From DSNY01 sp037446035 (GTDB lineage: Bacteria; Pseudomonadota; Gammaproteobacteria; Burkholderiales; Burkholderiaceae_F): a stretch of DNA of 5,515 nucleotides. A program made the position numbers and the translations under genes. A model generated the notes under the pieces. That model searched no databases and was not told where the DNA came from. It was given only the letters and a program-made list of their open reading frames with translations. The stretch is taken from NCBI GenBank assembly GCA_037446035.1, contig JBBIJJ010000233.1, forward strand, positions 1-5,515. Direction: 5' to 3'. Of the stretch, positions 1-5,350 are shown in pieces; position 1 is the first letter of the stretch; the number at the start of each line of letters is the position of its first letter.

Positions 1-218
1 TGCTGCGCAAGGCCGACGAGATCGCCTGGGCGCGGTCGCTGCTGGGCAAGCGCTTTCCGCAGAACAAGCGCATGGGCGAGGCCGACGACTACCGCGGCTG
101 GGCATTCATCGAAATCGTTCCGCTGGTCGTCTCGGTGCTCGACTATCGCAAGGGCTTCGGCCACACGGAGCTGTTCACGCTGTGGCCGACACCGAAGCCG
201 CGCCGGCGGACCCAGTGA
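1..218 (+). CDS. C-terminal fragment of a possible PPOX-like flavin-binding protein (5' end outside window)
   Basis: The reading frame is open from base 3 to a TGA at 216-218, giving 71 visible codons; the start lies upstream of the window. The visible tail has a hydrophobic strand (FIEIVPLVVSVLDY) followed by KGFGHTEL and ends in a basic, proline-rich tail (PKPRRRTQ). A C-terminal strand of the form 'I.V.P..V..LD' followed by 'GFGH' resembles the end of pyridoxamine 5'-phosphate oxidase-related split-barrel flavin proteins. That assignment rests on a short fragment and family memory, so it is tentative. Codon use (G/C in most third positions) matches the other genes, so the fragment is very probably coding. 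It is followed by a 256-bp gap before the next translation signal, so it is probably not in one operon with E2. It could instead be an unrelated hypothetical protein. Confidence 0.6.
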   Translation, partial: LRKADEIAWARSLLGKRFPQNKRMGEADDYRGWAFIEIVPLVVSVLDYRKGFGHTELFTLWPTPKPRRRTQ

Positions 219-474
219 GAGCGCGGCGTGCGACACTTTACGTGCTTCACCGCGCGCGCACCGGCGACGACGCTCGCTGGCGCCTACGATGCGATGCTCG
301 GTGATGCCGCCGTCGCGGTGCTGCAATCGGAGTTCGCCGCAGTGAGCTTGCCCGCGATGAACGCATTGCGCCTGCCGTCCATCGGCGCGACCCGAGATCG
401 TCGCCGCGGCGAAGCCGATGTGCGAGCGGGGTTGACGTATTCACCACAGACACAGAGAGCAAGGAGACGACCAC
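219..474. other. Intergenic gap with no convincing gene
   Basis: Open frames cross this stretch on both strands (one of 109 codons from 228 on the plus strand), but none has a Shine-Dalgarno sequence or a recognisable domain, and long chance frames are normal at this GC content. The last 40 bases are less GC-rich and contain TTGACG at 432-437, which looks like a -35 element, but no good -10 follows at 16-18 nt. A promoter for the E2 operon is expected here but cannot be placed. Confidence 0.5.
461..466 (+). promoter_or_regulatory. Strong Shine-Dalgarno for the leader ORF
   Basis: AAGGAG lies 8 nt before the ATG at 475. It is a better ribosome binding site than anything directly upstream of the E2 start, where only a GAGG at 539-542 is visible, 11 nt before ATG 554. 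This contrast is the main reason to take the short upstream ORF seriously. Confidence 0.6.
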
Positions 475-540
475 ATGTGTCCGTTGCCTTTCTCGCTGAT
501 CCCGCTGTCTCGGTGGTTCAATCGACCTTTGCTTGCCTGA
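475..540 (+). CDS. Possible 21-aa leader peptide upstream of E2
   Basis: ATG 475 follows AAGGAG at ideal spacing and the frame runs 21 codons to a TGA at 538-540, ending 13 nt before the E2 ATG at 554. The peptide begins MCPLPFSLIPLSRW and ends NRPLLA: hydrophobic with four prolines, one Trp and one Cys, and no run of a single amino acid as in classic attenuators. It is in a different frame from E2, and the alternative E2 start TTG 533 overlaps its end (TTGCCTGA). It may couple ribosomes onto E2, whose own RBS is poor. No function is recognised. It could be a chance ORF, but the RBS and position argue otherwise. Confidence 0.4.
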   Translation: MCPLPFSLIPLSRWFNRPLLA

Positions 541-553
541 GGCTGGCGTCGGG

Positions 554-1765
554 ATGATCGAATTCCGCCTCCCCTCCCTCGGCGCCGACATGGACGAGGG
601 CAAACTGCTCGAGTGGCTGGTCAAGCCGGGCGATGCCGTCAAGAAGGGGCAGGTCGTCTGCGTCGTCGATACCGCCAAGGCCGCAATCGACGTGGAGTGC
701 TGGCACGACGGCGTCGTGCATGCGCTGCTCGTCGAGCCGGGCGTGACGATCCCGGTCGGCACGCCGCTGGCGGTGCTGCGCGAGCCAGGCGAAGCCGCCG
801 AGACGGTCGACGCCCTTCTCGCCCAGCGCGCGACCGAGAAGCTCGCACCCTCGGCGGCTGCCGCCGCCACCGGCGCTGCTGCCGTTGCCGCCGCTGCCGC
901 ACCCGCCGCGCCACCAGCCACCACCGCTGCCGCCGCCACGACGGGCCGCCGCGTCTCGCCGGCGGCGCGCAAGCGCGCGGCCGAGCTGGGCATCGATCTG
1001 GCCCGCGTGCCGGCCGGCGCCGACGGCACGGTGACGCTCGACGACGTCGAACGCGCCGCGAAACCCGCCGCCGCGCCCGCGGCTCGCGCCGCCGAGATGC
1101 GCCGCGTTATCGCCGCTGCCATGGCGCGCTCCAAACGCGAGATCCCGCACTACTACCTCGCCGAAGACGTTCCGCTGGCAGCGGCGATGCAATGGCTCGC
1201 ACAGCGCAACGCGGCGCGCAGCGTGACCGAGCGGCTTCTGTTGGCATCGCTGCTGCTGAAGGCGGTCGCCAGCGCGCTGCGCCGCTACCCCGAATTCAAC
1301 GGCTACTGGCGCGACGGCGCATTCGAGCGCGGCGCCGGCATCCACATCGGGGTGGCGATTTCGCTGCGCACCGGCGGGCTGGTGACCCCGGCGCTGCACG
1401 ACGTCGACCGCAAGGACATCGATGCGGTCAATCGCGCGCTGCTCGACCTCACGCAGCGTGCGCGCGCCGGATCGCTGCGGCTCGCCGAACTCACCGACGC
1501 GACGATCACCGTCACCAACCTGGGCGATGCGGGTGTCGCCTCGGTGTTCGGCGTCATCTATCCGCCGCAGGTGGCGATCGTCGGCTTTGGCCGCGTCGTC
1601 GAGCGACCCTGGGTCGTCGACGGCCGCGTGCAGCCTATACAGGTGGTCAGCGCCACACTGGCCGCCGATCATCGCGCCAGCGACGGCCACCGCGGCGGGC
1701 TGCTGCTGGCGGCGATCCGCGACCGCCTGCAGCAGCCCGACGAACTCGCGAAGGAGACCGCGTGA
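554..1765 (+). CDS. Dihydrolipoamide acyltransferase (E2) of a 2-oxoacid dehydrogenase complex
   Basis: A 403-aa E2 subunit, which transfers the acyl group made by an E1 decarboxylase from its lipoyl arm to coenzyme A in the cytoplasm. Domains in order: a lipoyl domain at about 1-78 with the lipoylated lysine in VVDTAKAAIDVE (K42); an Ala/Pro/Thr-rich flexible linker at about 97-131; a peripheral subunit-binding domain at about 132-168 (RRVSPAARKRAAELGIDL), which docks E1 or E3; and a catalytic domain at about 183-398. The last has TNLGDAGV at 321-328 and the active-site motif DHRASDG with H373 and D377. Length is normal for a one-lipoyl E2. ATG 554 is preferred because the lipoyl domain starts directly after it; a TTG at 533 would add seven residues. 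The stop overlaps the ACP start by 4 nt. No E1 or E3 gene lies in the window, so the substrate (pyruvate, acetoin or branched-chain acids) cannot be decided. Confidence 0.93.
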   Translation: MIEFRLPSLGADMDEGKLLEWLVKPGDAVKKGQVVCVVDTAKAAIDVECWHDGVVHALLVEPGVTIPVGTPLAVLREPGEAAETVDALLAQRATEKLAPSAAAAATGAAAVAAAAAPAAPPATTAAAATTGRRVSPAARKRAAELGIDLARVPAGADGTVTLDDVERAAKPAAAPAARAAEMRRVIAAAMARSKREIPHYYLAEDVPLAAAMQWLAQRNAARSVTERLLLASLLLKAVASALRRYPEFNGYWRDGAFERGAGIHIGVAISLRTGGLVTPALHDVDRKDIDAVNRALLDLTQRARAGSLRLAELTDATITVTNLGDAGVASVFGVIYPPQVAIVGFGRVVERPWVVDGRVQPIQVVSATLAADHRASDGHRGGLLLAAIRDRLQQPDELAKETA

Positions 1766-2010
1766 CCCGTGACGAACTGAAGCAGTCGATCGTGCAGACG
1801 CTGGCGACGATCGCACCCGAGATCGAAGCCGACACGCTGCGGCCCGATCAGCCGCTGCGCGCGCAGGTCGACCTCGACTCGGCCGACTGGTTGAACTTCC
1901 TCGTCGCGCTGCACGCGCGCATCGGCATCGACATCCCCGATGCGGATGCCGCCCGACTCCCCACGCTCGACGCGCTGGTCGACTACTGCGCACGCAAGCT
2001 CGGCGCCTGA
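1762..2010 (+). CDS. Acyl carrier protein / phosphopantetheine-binding protein
   Basis: An 82-aa carrier protein starting at GTG 1762, which overlaps the E2 stop (GTGA) and has AAGGAG at 1751-1756, 5 nt upstream, so it is translationally coupled to E2. The DLDSADW motif marks the serine (S40) that would carry 4'-phosphopantetheine; the flanking sequence predicts the usual four-helix ACP fold, and the length is typical. It has a Trp after the DSAD motif (DSADWLNFLVAL), unlike the DSLDxVEL of housekeeping fatty-acid AcpP, so it is a specialised carrier. Small ACPs next to E1/E2 genes are, as I recall, found in beta-proteobacterial stress loci. A role in accepting or handing on the acyl group made by the dehydrogenase is inference. 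The gene ends before a hairpin-rich gap that faces the convergent BON gene. Confidence 0.87.
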   Translation: MTRDELKQSIVQTLATIAPEIEADTLRPDQPLRAQVDLDSADWLNFLVALHARIGIDIPDADAARLPTLDALVDYCARKLGA

Positions 2011-2041
2011 TGCGACGCCCGGCTTCGGCGATGCGAGGGCC

Positions 2042-2065
2042 GCAGGCGGGCGTCATCCCGCCTGC
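2042..2065. repeat. Strong hairpin after the ACP gene, terminator-like or REP-like
   Basis: GCAGGCGGG (2042-2050) and CCCGCCTGC (2057-2065) are perfect 9-bp inverted arms around a 6-nt loop, CGTCAT. It starts 32 nt after the ACP stop, a fair place to stop transcription of the E2-ACP operon, but no T-run follows on either strand, so it is not a canonical intrinsic terminator. The loop and right arm contain GTCATCCCG (2052-2060), the same nine bases that open the REP modules at 5008 and 5351. A second inverted pair, CGATCC/GGATCG, lies at 2086-2091 and 2112-2117, so this may be a decayed REP element. Confidence 0.5.
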
Positions 2066-2191
2066 CGCTTCGCCGCTGCGCCCGCCGATCCGTCGTCGCG
2101 AACGCAGCGAAGGATCGCGCCAACGCGCGGCGCGCCGACGCATCGCCCGCGGGCGGCCCGAACTGTTGCCCGGCGGGCGCCGCCGGATGCT

Positions 2192-2206
2192 CCGCCGTGA
2201 CGGCGG
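2192..2206. terminator. Hairpin directly downstream of the BON gene
   Basis: CCGCCG (2192-2197) and CGGCGG (2201-2206) form a 6-bp GC stem with a 3-nt loop, abutting the BON stop codon (complement of 2207-2209). A 12-bp perfect palindrome, CGCCCGCGGGCG, lies further on at 2144-2155. Neither is followed by a T-run on the minus strand, so transcription end here is plausible but not shown. Confidence 0.3.
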
Positions 2207-2935
2207 TCAGGGGCGCACTTCGAGCCGGTTGACGACCCGATCGACCGCAAACAGCGCCCAGGCGTCGAACTCGGCGCGGCGCCGCTCGGCTGCGCTTCTC
2301 GCCCAGCCTTCCAGCGTGACCACGTAGTTTTCAACGCGCACGGCGATGCCGTCGGGATCCACGAGCGGGTCCATCTCGAGCACGAGCCGCAGCGCGTCGG
2401 CGACCTCGTCGTCGTTGTCCTCCTCGGGCGGATCGACCGCCAGCGAGTTGACCACGTCACGACACCCGGGGGTCCACCACGCGAGCACCCCGGCGACGCG
2501 CTTGTGCGACAGGCTGACGACGCTGCCTTCGAGCGTAACGATGCCGTCGTCGACTGCGATCTCGATGTCGCCCGCGCCGTCGGGCCCCGCTTCCTGCAGC
2601 GTCTGCACACGGTCCTTGACCTGCACACGGATCGTGCAGTTCTTGAACTCCGGTTCGCTCTGCAGCAGTGCGGCGAGCGAATCGCGGATCGCGCCGTCGC
2701 CGCGCGGTTGCGCGGGGGCGACATGCAGGCGGTCGACGATGCCACGAACGCCTTCGACGCCGGAGGCCAGCTCGAGCGCGAGTTTTTTCGCGGCGATGTC
2801 CTCGACGTCGCCTTCCAGGACGACTGCGCCTTCGACGAAGTCGATCCGGATCGGGAACCGGTGCAGGTTGATCCGCGGCTCGCGTTCGAGCCGGGCGTGC
2901 ACCTCCTTGACGATCGCTTCCTTTTTTTCTTGCAT
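2207..2935 (-). CDS. Protein with three BON domains
   Basis: A 242-aa protein with three tandem BON (OsmY/nodulation-type alpha-beta) domains at about 3-73, 82-167 and 173-241. Each ends in the typical pattern of a strand, a glycine and another strand: VEGAVVLEGDVED, VDDGIVTLEGSVVS and VENYVVTLEGWARS, followed by a helix with alternating acidic and basic residues and a final short strand (GIVDRLHV, DVVNSLAV, RVVNRLEV). The middle domain carries an insertion of about 20 residues with VQTLQEAGPDGAGD. There is no signal peptide or membrane segment, so unlike periplasmic OsmY it should be cytoplasmic. BON domains are thought to bind membranes or small ligands; the role here is unknown. The start at 2935 has GAGG on its 5' side at 6 nt spacing. 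Only 31 bp separate it from the MITE-like insertion. Company of USP and Hsp20 genes suggests a stress role. Confidence 0.87.
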   Translation of the reverse strand: MQEKKEAIVKEVHARLEREPRINLHRFPIRIDFVEGAVVLEGDVEDIAAKKLALELASGVEGVRGIVDRLHVAPAQPRGDGAIRDSLAALLQSEPEFKNCTIRVQVKDRVQTLQEAGPDGAGDIEIAVDDGIVTLEGSVVSLSHKRVAGVLAWWTPGCRDVVNSLAVDPPEEDNDDEVADALRLVLEMDPLVDPDGIAVRVENYVVTLEGWARSAAERRRAEFDAWALFAVDRVVNRLEVRP

Positions 2936-2966
2936 CGGGGGCCTCGTTCGTGTTCAAAGGTGTGAA

Positions 2967-2984
2967 CCCGGATATTTCACGAGG
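2967..2984 (+). repeat. Left terminal inverted repeat of the MITE-like element
   Basis: Eighteen bases perfectly complementary to 3194-3211. The match stops abruptly on the inner side, as expected for a true terminal repeat rather than a long palindrome. Outside it lies the TGAA copy at 2963-2966. Confidence 0.8.
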
Positions 2985-3118
2985 TCGCCCCCGTATGTGC
3001 AGGCTGCGTCTCGGTGAATCGGCACTTCCGGCCCGCGGTGTGTCGATCCGGTTTGTACCGCCGGGGCTGCGCGGGTTCGCACGGCGCCTGCGGGCGCGGG
3101 CTTGCGCTCAACTCCTCG

Positions 3119-3138
3119 CCAAGGCCTGCGGGCCTTGG
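3119..3138. repeat. Perfect hairpin inside the MITE-like element
   Basis: CCAAGGCC (3119-3126) and GGCCTTGG (3131-3138) pair without mismatch around TGCG. It lies in the right-hand half of the element. It may be a structural part of the element or the remains of a transcription terminator from a parental insertion sequence. No T-run follows on the plus strand. Confidence 0.5.
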
Positions 3139-3193
3139 CTGTGGCCGTCTCGCGCAATCCGCATCCCGCATGCATCCGCGCAATCCCCGCGCC

Positions 3194-3211
3194 CCTCGTG
3201 AAATATCCGGG
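3194..3211 (-). repeat. Right terminal inverted repeat of the MITE-like element
   Basis: Perfect inverted copy of 2967-2984, followed by the second TGAA at 3212-3215. Counting the outer base (A 2966 / T 3212), the inverted match is 19 bp. Confidence 0.8.
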
Positions 3212-3335
3212 TGAATCCTTCCTGGGCGCGCCGGCGCAGCCGCATAATCGCACCATCCGCGTGCCGTGCGGCGTCCCGTGCGCCGCCTCGCGGAACCGCG
3301 CCGCCCGACCGCACGCAGCGACGCGATGGCCCCTG

Positions 3336-3376
3336 TTGAGCCAGCGCAAGCACGGCCGCCGCGGGCTGCCTAGCTT
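3336..3376 (+). promoter_or_regulatory. FNR/ANR-type promoter of the USP gene
   Basis: TTGAGCCAGCGCAA (3336-3349) matches the FNR/ANR pattern TTGAT-N4-ATCAA at TTGA and CAA, 7 of 10 conserved positions. Exactly 21 nt later comes TAGCTT (3371-3376) as a -10 element, which puts the box centre near -40.5/-41.5 of a start site at about 3383, the class II arrangement. There is no -35 hexamer, as expected for an activator-dependent promoter. The same box-to-minus-10 spacing and a similar -10 context occur upstream of the Hsp20 gene. The imperfect right half-site suggests weaker binding than at Hsp20. Confidence 0.62.
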
Positions 3377-3389
3377 GATCATGCAAGCT
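3372..3389. repeat. Short inverted repeat at the USP transcription start
   Basis: AGCTTG (3372-3377) and CAAGCT (3384-3389) are perfect 6-bp arms separated by ATCATG. It overlaps the proposed -10 element and start site, so it could be an operator for a second regulator, or chance. Confidence 0.3.
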
Positions 3390-3407
3390 CGATGAAGGGA
3401 GGTTGCC

Positions 3408-4232
3408 ATGTACAAGACCTTGCTGGTTCCGATCGATCCCCGCCCCCGCAGCCTGCGCAGCCTGGCCATCGCCGGACGGATCGCGCAGCAGTGCGACTCG
3501 CACGTCGTGGGCCTGTACGTCAAGCCTTCGATGTACCTTCCTGCCGGGCTCGAAGGCGGAGCCGAATTGCTGGCCGACGTGCAGCGCAAGACCCTCGAAG
3601 AGCTCGTGGCGCAGGCGCGCGCCCGTTTCGATGCCGGGGTGCTCGCCGCGGACATCACGCGCAGCGAGTGGCGCACCGCCGAGGGCGACATCGCCACCGC
3701 GGTCGCGCTGCATGCGCGCTACGCCGACCTCGTGCTCGTCAATCAGACCGACCCCGACGCGGACACGCGTACGGACTTCGCCGACGCCGTGCTGATGTGG
3801 ATCGGCCGCCCGGTCTTGGTCGTGCCGTACGCGGGCGAGTTCAAGTCCCTGGCGGACACGGTGCTGTTGGCGTGGAACGCCAGCCGCGAAGCGGCACGCG
3901 CGGTCACCGACGCGCTGCCGTTCCTGCAACGCGCGCGGCGCGTCGTGGTCCTGTCGGTCGCCGCCAGACCGGCGGCCGCCGCGCTGGGCGCCACCCCGGG
4001 CGCGGACATCGCGCTGTATCTGGCGCGGCACGGGGTCGCCACGGAAGTCGCGCCGACGGTGGCCGCCGACGTCGACCCCGGCAACGAGATCCTGTCGCGC
4101 GCGGCCGACTACGGCGCCGACCTGATCGTCATGGGCGCCTATGGTCACTCGCGCGCACGCGAGATCGTGCTCGGCGGCGCGACGCGCACCGTGCTGCATT
4201 CGATGACGGTACCGGTGCTGATGTCGCACTGA
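3408..4232 (+). CDS. Universal stress protein with two tandem UspA domains
   Basis: A 274-aa cytoplasmic protein of two UspA (Rossmann-like) domains. Domain 1 (about 1-141) opens with MYKTLLVPIDPRP and ends GRPVLVVPYAG, but lacks the nucleotide-binding glycine motif. Domain 2 (about 147-274) carries the full G-2X-G-9X-G motif in GAYGHSRAREIVLGG (G243, G246, G256) and the typical ending VLHSMTVPVLMSH, so it should bind ATP. This division, with a degenerate first and intact second domain, is common in tandem USPs. ATG 3408 is chosen because AGGGAGG (3396-3402) precedes it by 5 nt and the domain begins at once. The gene has its own FNR/ANR-type promoter and converges on the Hsp20 gene, 139 bp away. 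Such proteins aid survival under low oxygen or growth arrest; the exact partner is unknown. Confidence 0.93.
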   Translation: MYKTLLVPIDPRPRSLRSLAIAGRIAQQCDSHVVGLYVKPSMYLPAGLEGGAELLADVQRKTLEELVAQARARFDAGVLAADITRSEWRTAEGDIATAVALHARYADLVLVNQTDPDADTRTDFADAVLMWIGRPVLVVPYAGEFKSLADTVLLAWNASREAARAVTDALPFLQRARRVVVLSVAARPAAAALGATPGADIALYLARHGVATEVAPTVAADVDPGNEILSRAADYGADLIVMGAYGHSRAREIVLGGATRTVLHSMTVPVLMSH

Positions 4233-4371
4233 ACCCGCGCGGTACGCTCCCGCGGCAAGCGTGCCAGCGCACGGCCGACGCCGTCTGCGTTTGCCGGCGC
4301 GCCGGCCGGCGTATGCCGCGATACCAGCACGACGCGGCGCGCCGAGCGCGCGCGTGCCGCCGCCGCGAGCG
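4233..4371. other. Convergent gap between USP and Hsp20 genes, with a 14-bp palindrome
   Basis: The gap holds no gene. GCCGGCGCGCCGGC at 4293-4306 is a perfect 14-bp palindrome lying about midway. It could help end transcription from both sides, but there is no T-run, and self-complementary GC strings are frequent at this base composition. Confidence 0.4.
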
Positions 4372-4806
4372 TTACTTGACCTCGACCTTGGTCGGTCTTT
4401 TCTCGGGCGCGGCGGTCTTCGGCAGATGCACGTGCAGAACGCCGTCCTTCATCTCGGCGCTGATGGCCCTGGCATCGACGTTCTCGGGCAGCGTGAAGCT
4501 GCGCATGAACGAGCCGTAGAAGCGCTCGACCCGGTGGATCTTCTTGCCTTTTTCCTCCTTCTCTTCCTTGCGCTCTCCCTTGATCGTGAGCGTGTTGCCG
4601 TCCAGCTCGACGCTGACCTCGTCCTTCTTCACGCCGGGCAGCTCGGCTTTGACGACGAACTCCTTGTCGGTCTCGACGATGTCGGTCGCCGGCCGCCATT
4701 CGAACTCGTGCCCTACCGGTACCAGGCGCGGCCAGCGGCGCGGGTCGAACAGCCGGTCGAAGTACTCGTCGATGTCGCGGAACGGAACGAGCGATGTGGA
4801 TTTCAT
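4372..4806 (-). CDS. Small heat-shock protein, Hsp20 / alpha-crystallin family
   Basis: A 144-aa ATP-independent holdase chaperone that forms oligomers and keeps unfolded proteins soluble in the cytoplasm. A short N-terminal arm (1-36, MKSTSLVPFRDIDEYFDRLF) is followed by the alpha-crystallin domain at about 37-130: RPATDIVETDKEFVVKAELPGV, then LTIKGERKEE, a charged Lys/Glu loop (80-89), RFYGSFMRSFTLPENV, and the signature AEMKDGVLHVHLPK (117-130). The C-terminal tail ends KVEVK, where V141-V143 is the I/V-x-I/V anchor that binds a neighbouring subunit. Start at 4806 is set by AGGAGG (complement of 4813-4818) 6 nt upstream and by family fit; the frame stays open upstream to 4914, which would add 36 residues and run across the promoter. 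It is monocistronic with an FNR/ANR-type promoter, and no sigma-32 promoter or ROSE thermometer was recognised. Confidence 0.95.
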   Translation of the reverse strand: MKSTSLVPFRDIDEYFDRLFDPRRWPRLVPVGHEFEWRPATDIVETDKEFVVKAELPGVKKDEVSVELDGNTLTIKGERKEEKEEKGKKIHRVERFYGSFMRSFTLPENVDARAISAEMKDGVLHVHLPKTAAPEKRPTKVEVK

Positions 4807-4873
4807 GCGGTACCTCCTGCGAACTTGCTGCTTGGTTCGTGCAGATCCCCGCTCGTAGCGCGGCTGCAGAGTC

Positions 4874-4914
4874 AGACTAGGCACCGGTACCGCGACCGCG
4901 TTGACGCGTGTCAA
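4874..4914 (-). promoter_or_regulatory. FNR/ANR-type promoter of the Hsp20 gene
   Basis: The box TTGACGCGTGTCAA (4901-4914, plus-strand reading) has perfect TTGAC/GTCAA half-sites around 4 nt, and the dyad extends to GTTGAC/GTCAAC at 4900-4915. On the minus strand, 21 nt separate it from TAGTCT (complement of 4874-4879), a -10 element predicting a start near 4867 and a leader of about 60 nt. The box centre lies near -40.5, the class II activator position. TTGAC...GTCAA half-sites are accepted by the FNR/ANR/DNR group of CRP-family regulators; which member acts here cannot be told. Confidence 0.78.
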
Positions 4915-5007
4915 CCGCGCCGCCCGCCACGGCGATCGATCGGGTCATCGGGGTAATGCCGTCACAGCGCCGCCCCGAGGGCGTGTCGCCGTCGCGGCGC
5001 CGGCGCC

Positions 5008-5079
5008 GTCATCCCGAGCAGCGCGAGGGATGCCGACGTTGCGAGCGGGAGAGATTCCTCCCCTTCGGCTCGGAATGAC
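5008..5079. repeat. REP-like palindromic module 1
   Basis: The 72-bp module opens with GTCATCCCGAGC (5008-5019) and closes with GCTCGGAATGAC (5068-5079), inverted arms with a single mismatch. Inside are CATCCC/GGGATG (5010-5015 and 5027-5032) and other short pairs, so a branched stem-loop can form. Module 2 at 5351-5423 is a close direct copy. Extragenic position and palindromic shape fit the bacterial REP/BIME class. The 24-bp array starts within its right arm. Confidence 0.7.
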
Positions 5080-5330
5080 GCGGTGTGGTTGCCTCGGAAC
5101 GACGAGATGTGGACGCCTCGGAATGACGAGGTGTGGACGCCTCGGAATGACGAGGTGTGGGCGCCTCGAAATGATGAGGTGTGGGCGCCTCGGAACGACG
5201 AGATGTGGACGCCTCGGAATGACGAGGTGTGGGCGCCTCGAAATGATGAGGTGTGGGCGCCTCGGAGTAATGCGGTGCGGGTGCATCGGATTGCCGAGGT
5301 GTGGTTGCCTCGGAATGACACGAGTCGGCG
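5067..5330. repeat. Tandem array of 24-bp units (about 11 copies)
   Basis: Units start at 5067, 5091, 5115, 5139, 5163, 5187, 5211, 5235, 5259, 5283 and 5307, with consensus GCCTCGGAATGACGAGGTGT followed by GGRC. Copies 2-8 (5091-5258) are nearly identical; the first and the last three are diverged. Units 5091 and 5187 are identical, and 5139-5186 equals 5211-5258, showing block duplication. The first 13 bases of the unit match the right arm of REP module 1, from which the array appears to grow. Because 24 is a multiple of three, frames stay open on both strands, giving spurious 8-residue repeats; I do not call these coding. Confidence 0.85.
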
Positions 5331-5350
5331 GCTCGGATTGGCGGACGCTC

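Larger units (their letters stand above)
2967..3211. mobile_element. MITE-like insertion, 18-bp perfect terminal inverted repeats, TGAA target duplication
   Basis: CCCGGATATTTCACGAGG at 2967-2984 is the exact reverse complement of CCTCGTGAAATATCCGGG at 3194-3211. The 245-bp unit is flanked by TGAA on both sides (2963-2966 and 3212-3215), read as a 4-bp target site duplication; a 5-bp GTGAA (2962-2966 and 3211-3215) is the alternative reading if the element ends one base earlier. Internal sequence holds no transposase, only frames broken or without signals, plus a perfect 8-bp hairpin at 3119-3138. This fits a non-autonomous element moved in trans. The CC..GG ends and 4-5 bp duplication would suit the IS1380 family, but this is a guess from memory. 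It sits between the BON and USP genes. Confidence 0.72.

Noticed and set aside
432..445. FNR-like box TTGACGTATTCACC before the leader ORF.
   Set aside because: Only the left half-site fits; the right half is shifted and lacks CAA, and no -10 lies at the right distance.
613..2010. 465-codon plus-strand frame overlapping E2 and ending with the ACP.
   Set aside because: Its first part is an arginine-rich shadow of E2; only the last 82 codons, from GTG 1762 with a good RBS, are a real gene.
518..2143. Long minus-strand frame of 541 codons opposite E2 and ACP.
   Set aside because: Arginine- and glycine-rich composition, no domain, antisense to two firm genes; typical of high GC DNA.
2951..2966. 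Inverted repeat GTTCA/TGAAC before the BON gene as an operator.
   Set aside because: Five-bp arms only, and the right arm includes the TGAA target duplication of the insertion, so it may be coincidental.
3108..4229. 373-codon minus-strand frame opposite the USP gene.
   Set aside because: Antisense to a confident USP gene, runs into the MITE-like element, and has no RBS or domain.
4821..4838. RNA thermometer (ROSE or fourU) in the Hsp20 leader.
   Set aside because: Only a weak GAAC/GTTC pairing near the RBS; no U-rich sequence pairs with AGGAGG.
4372..4914. Longer Hsp20 start at 4914, giving 180 residues.
   Set aside because: It would begin inside the FNR-type box and upstream of the -10; the start at 4806 has an ideal RBS and fits the family.
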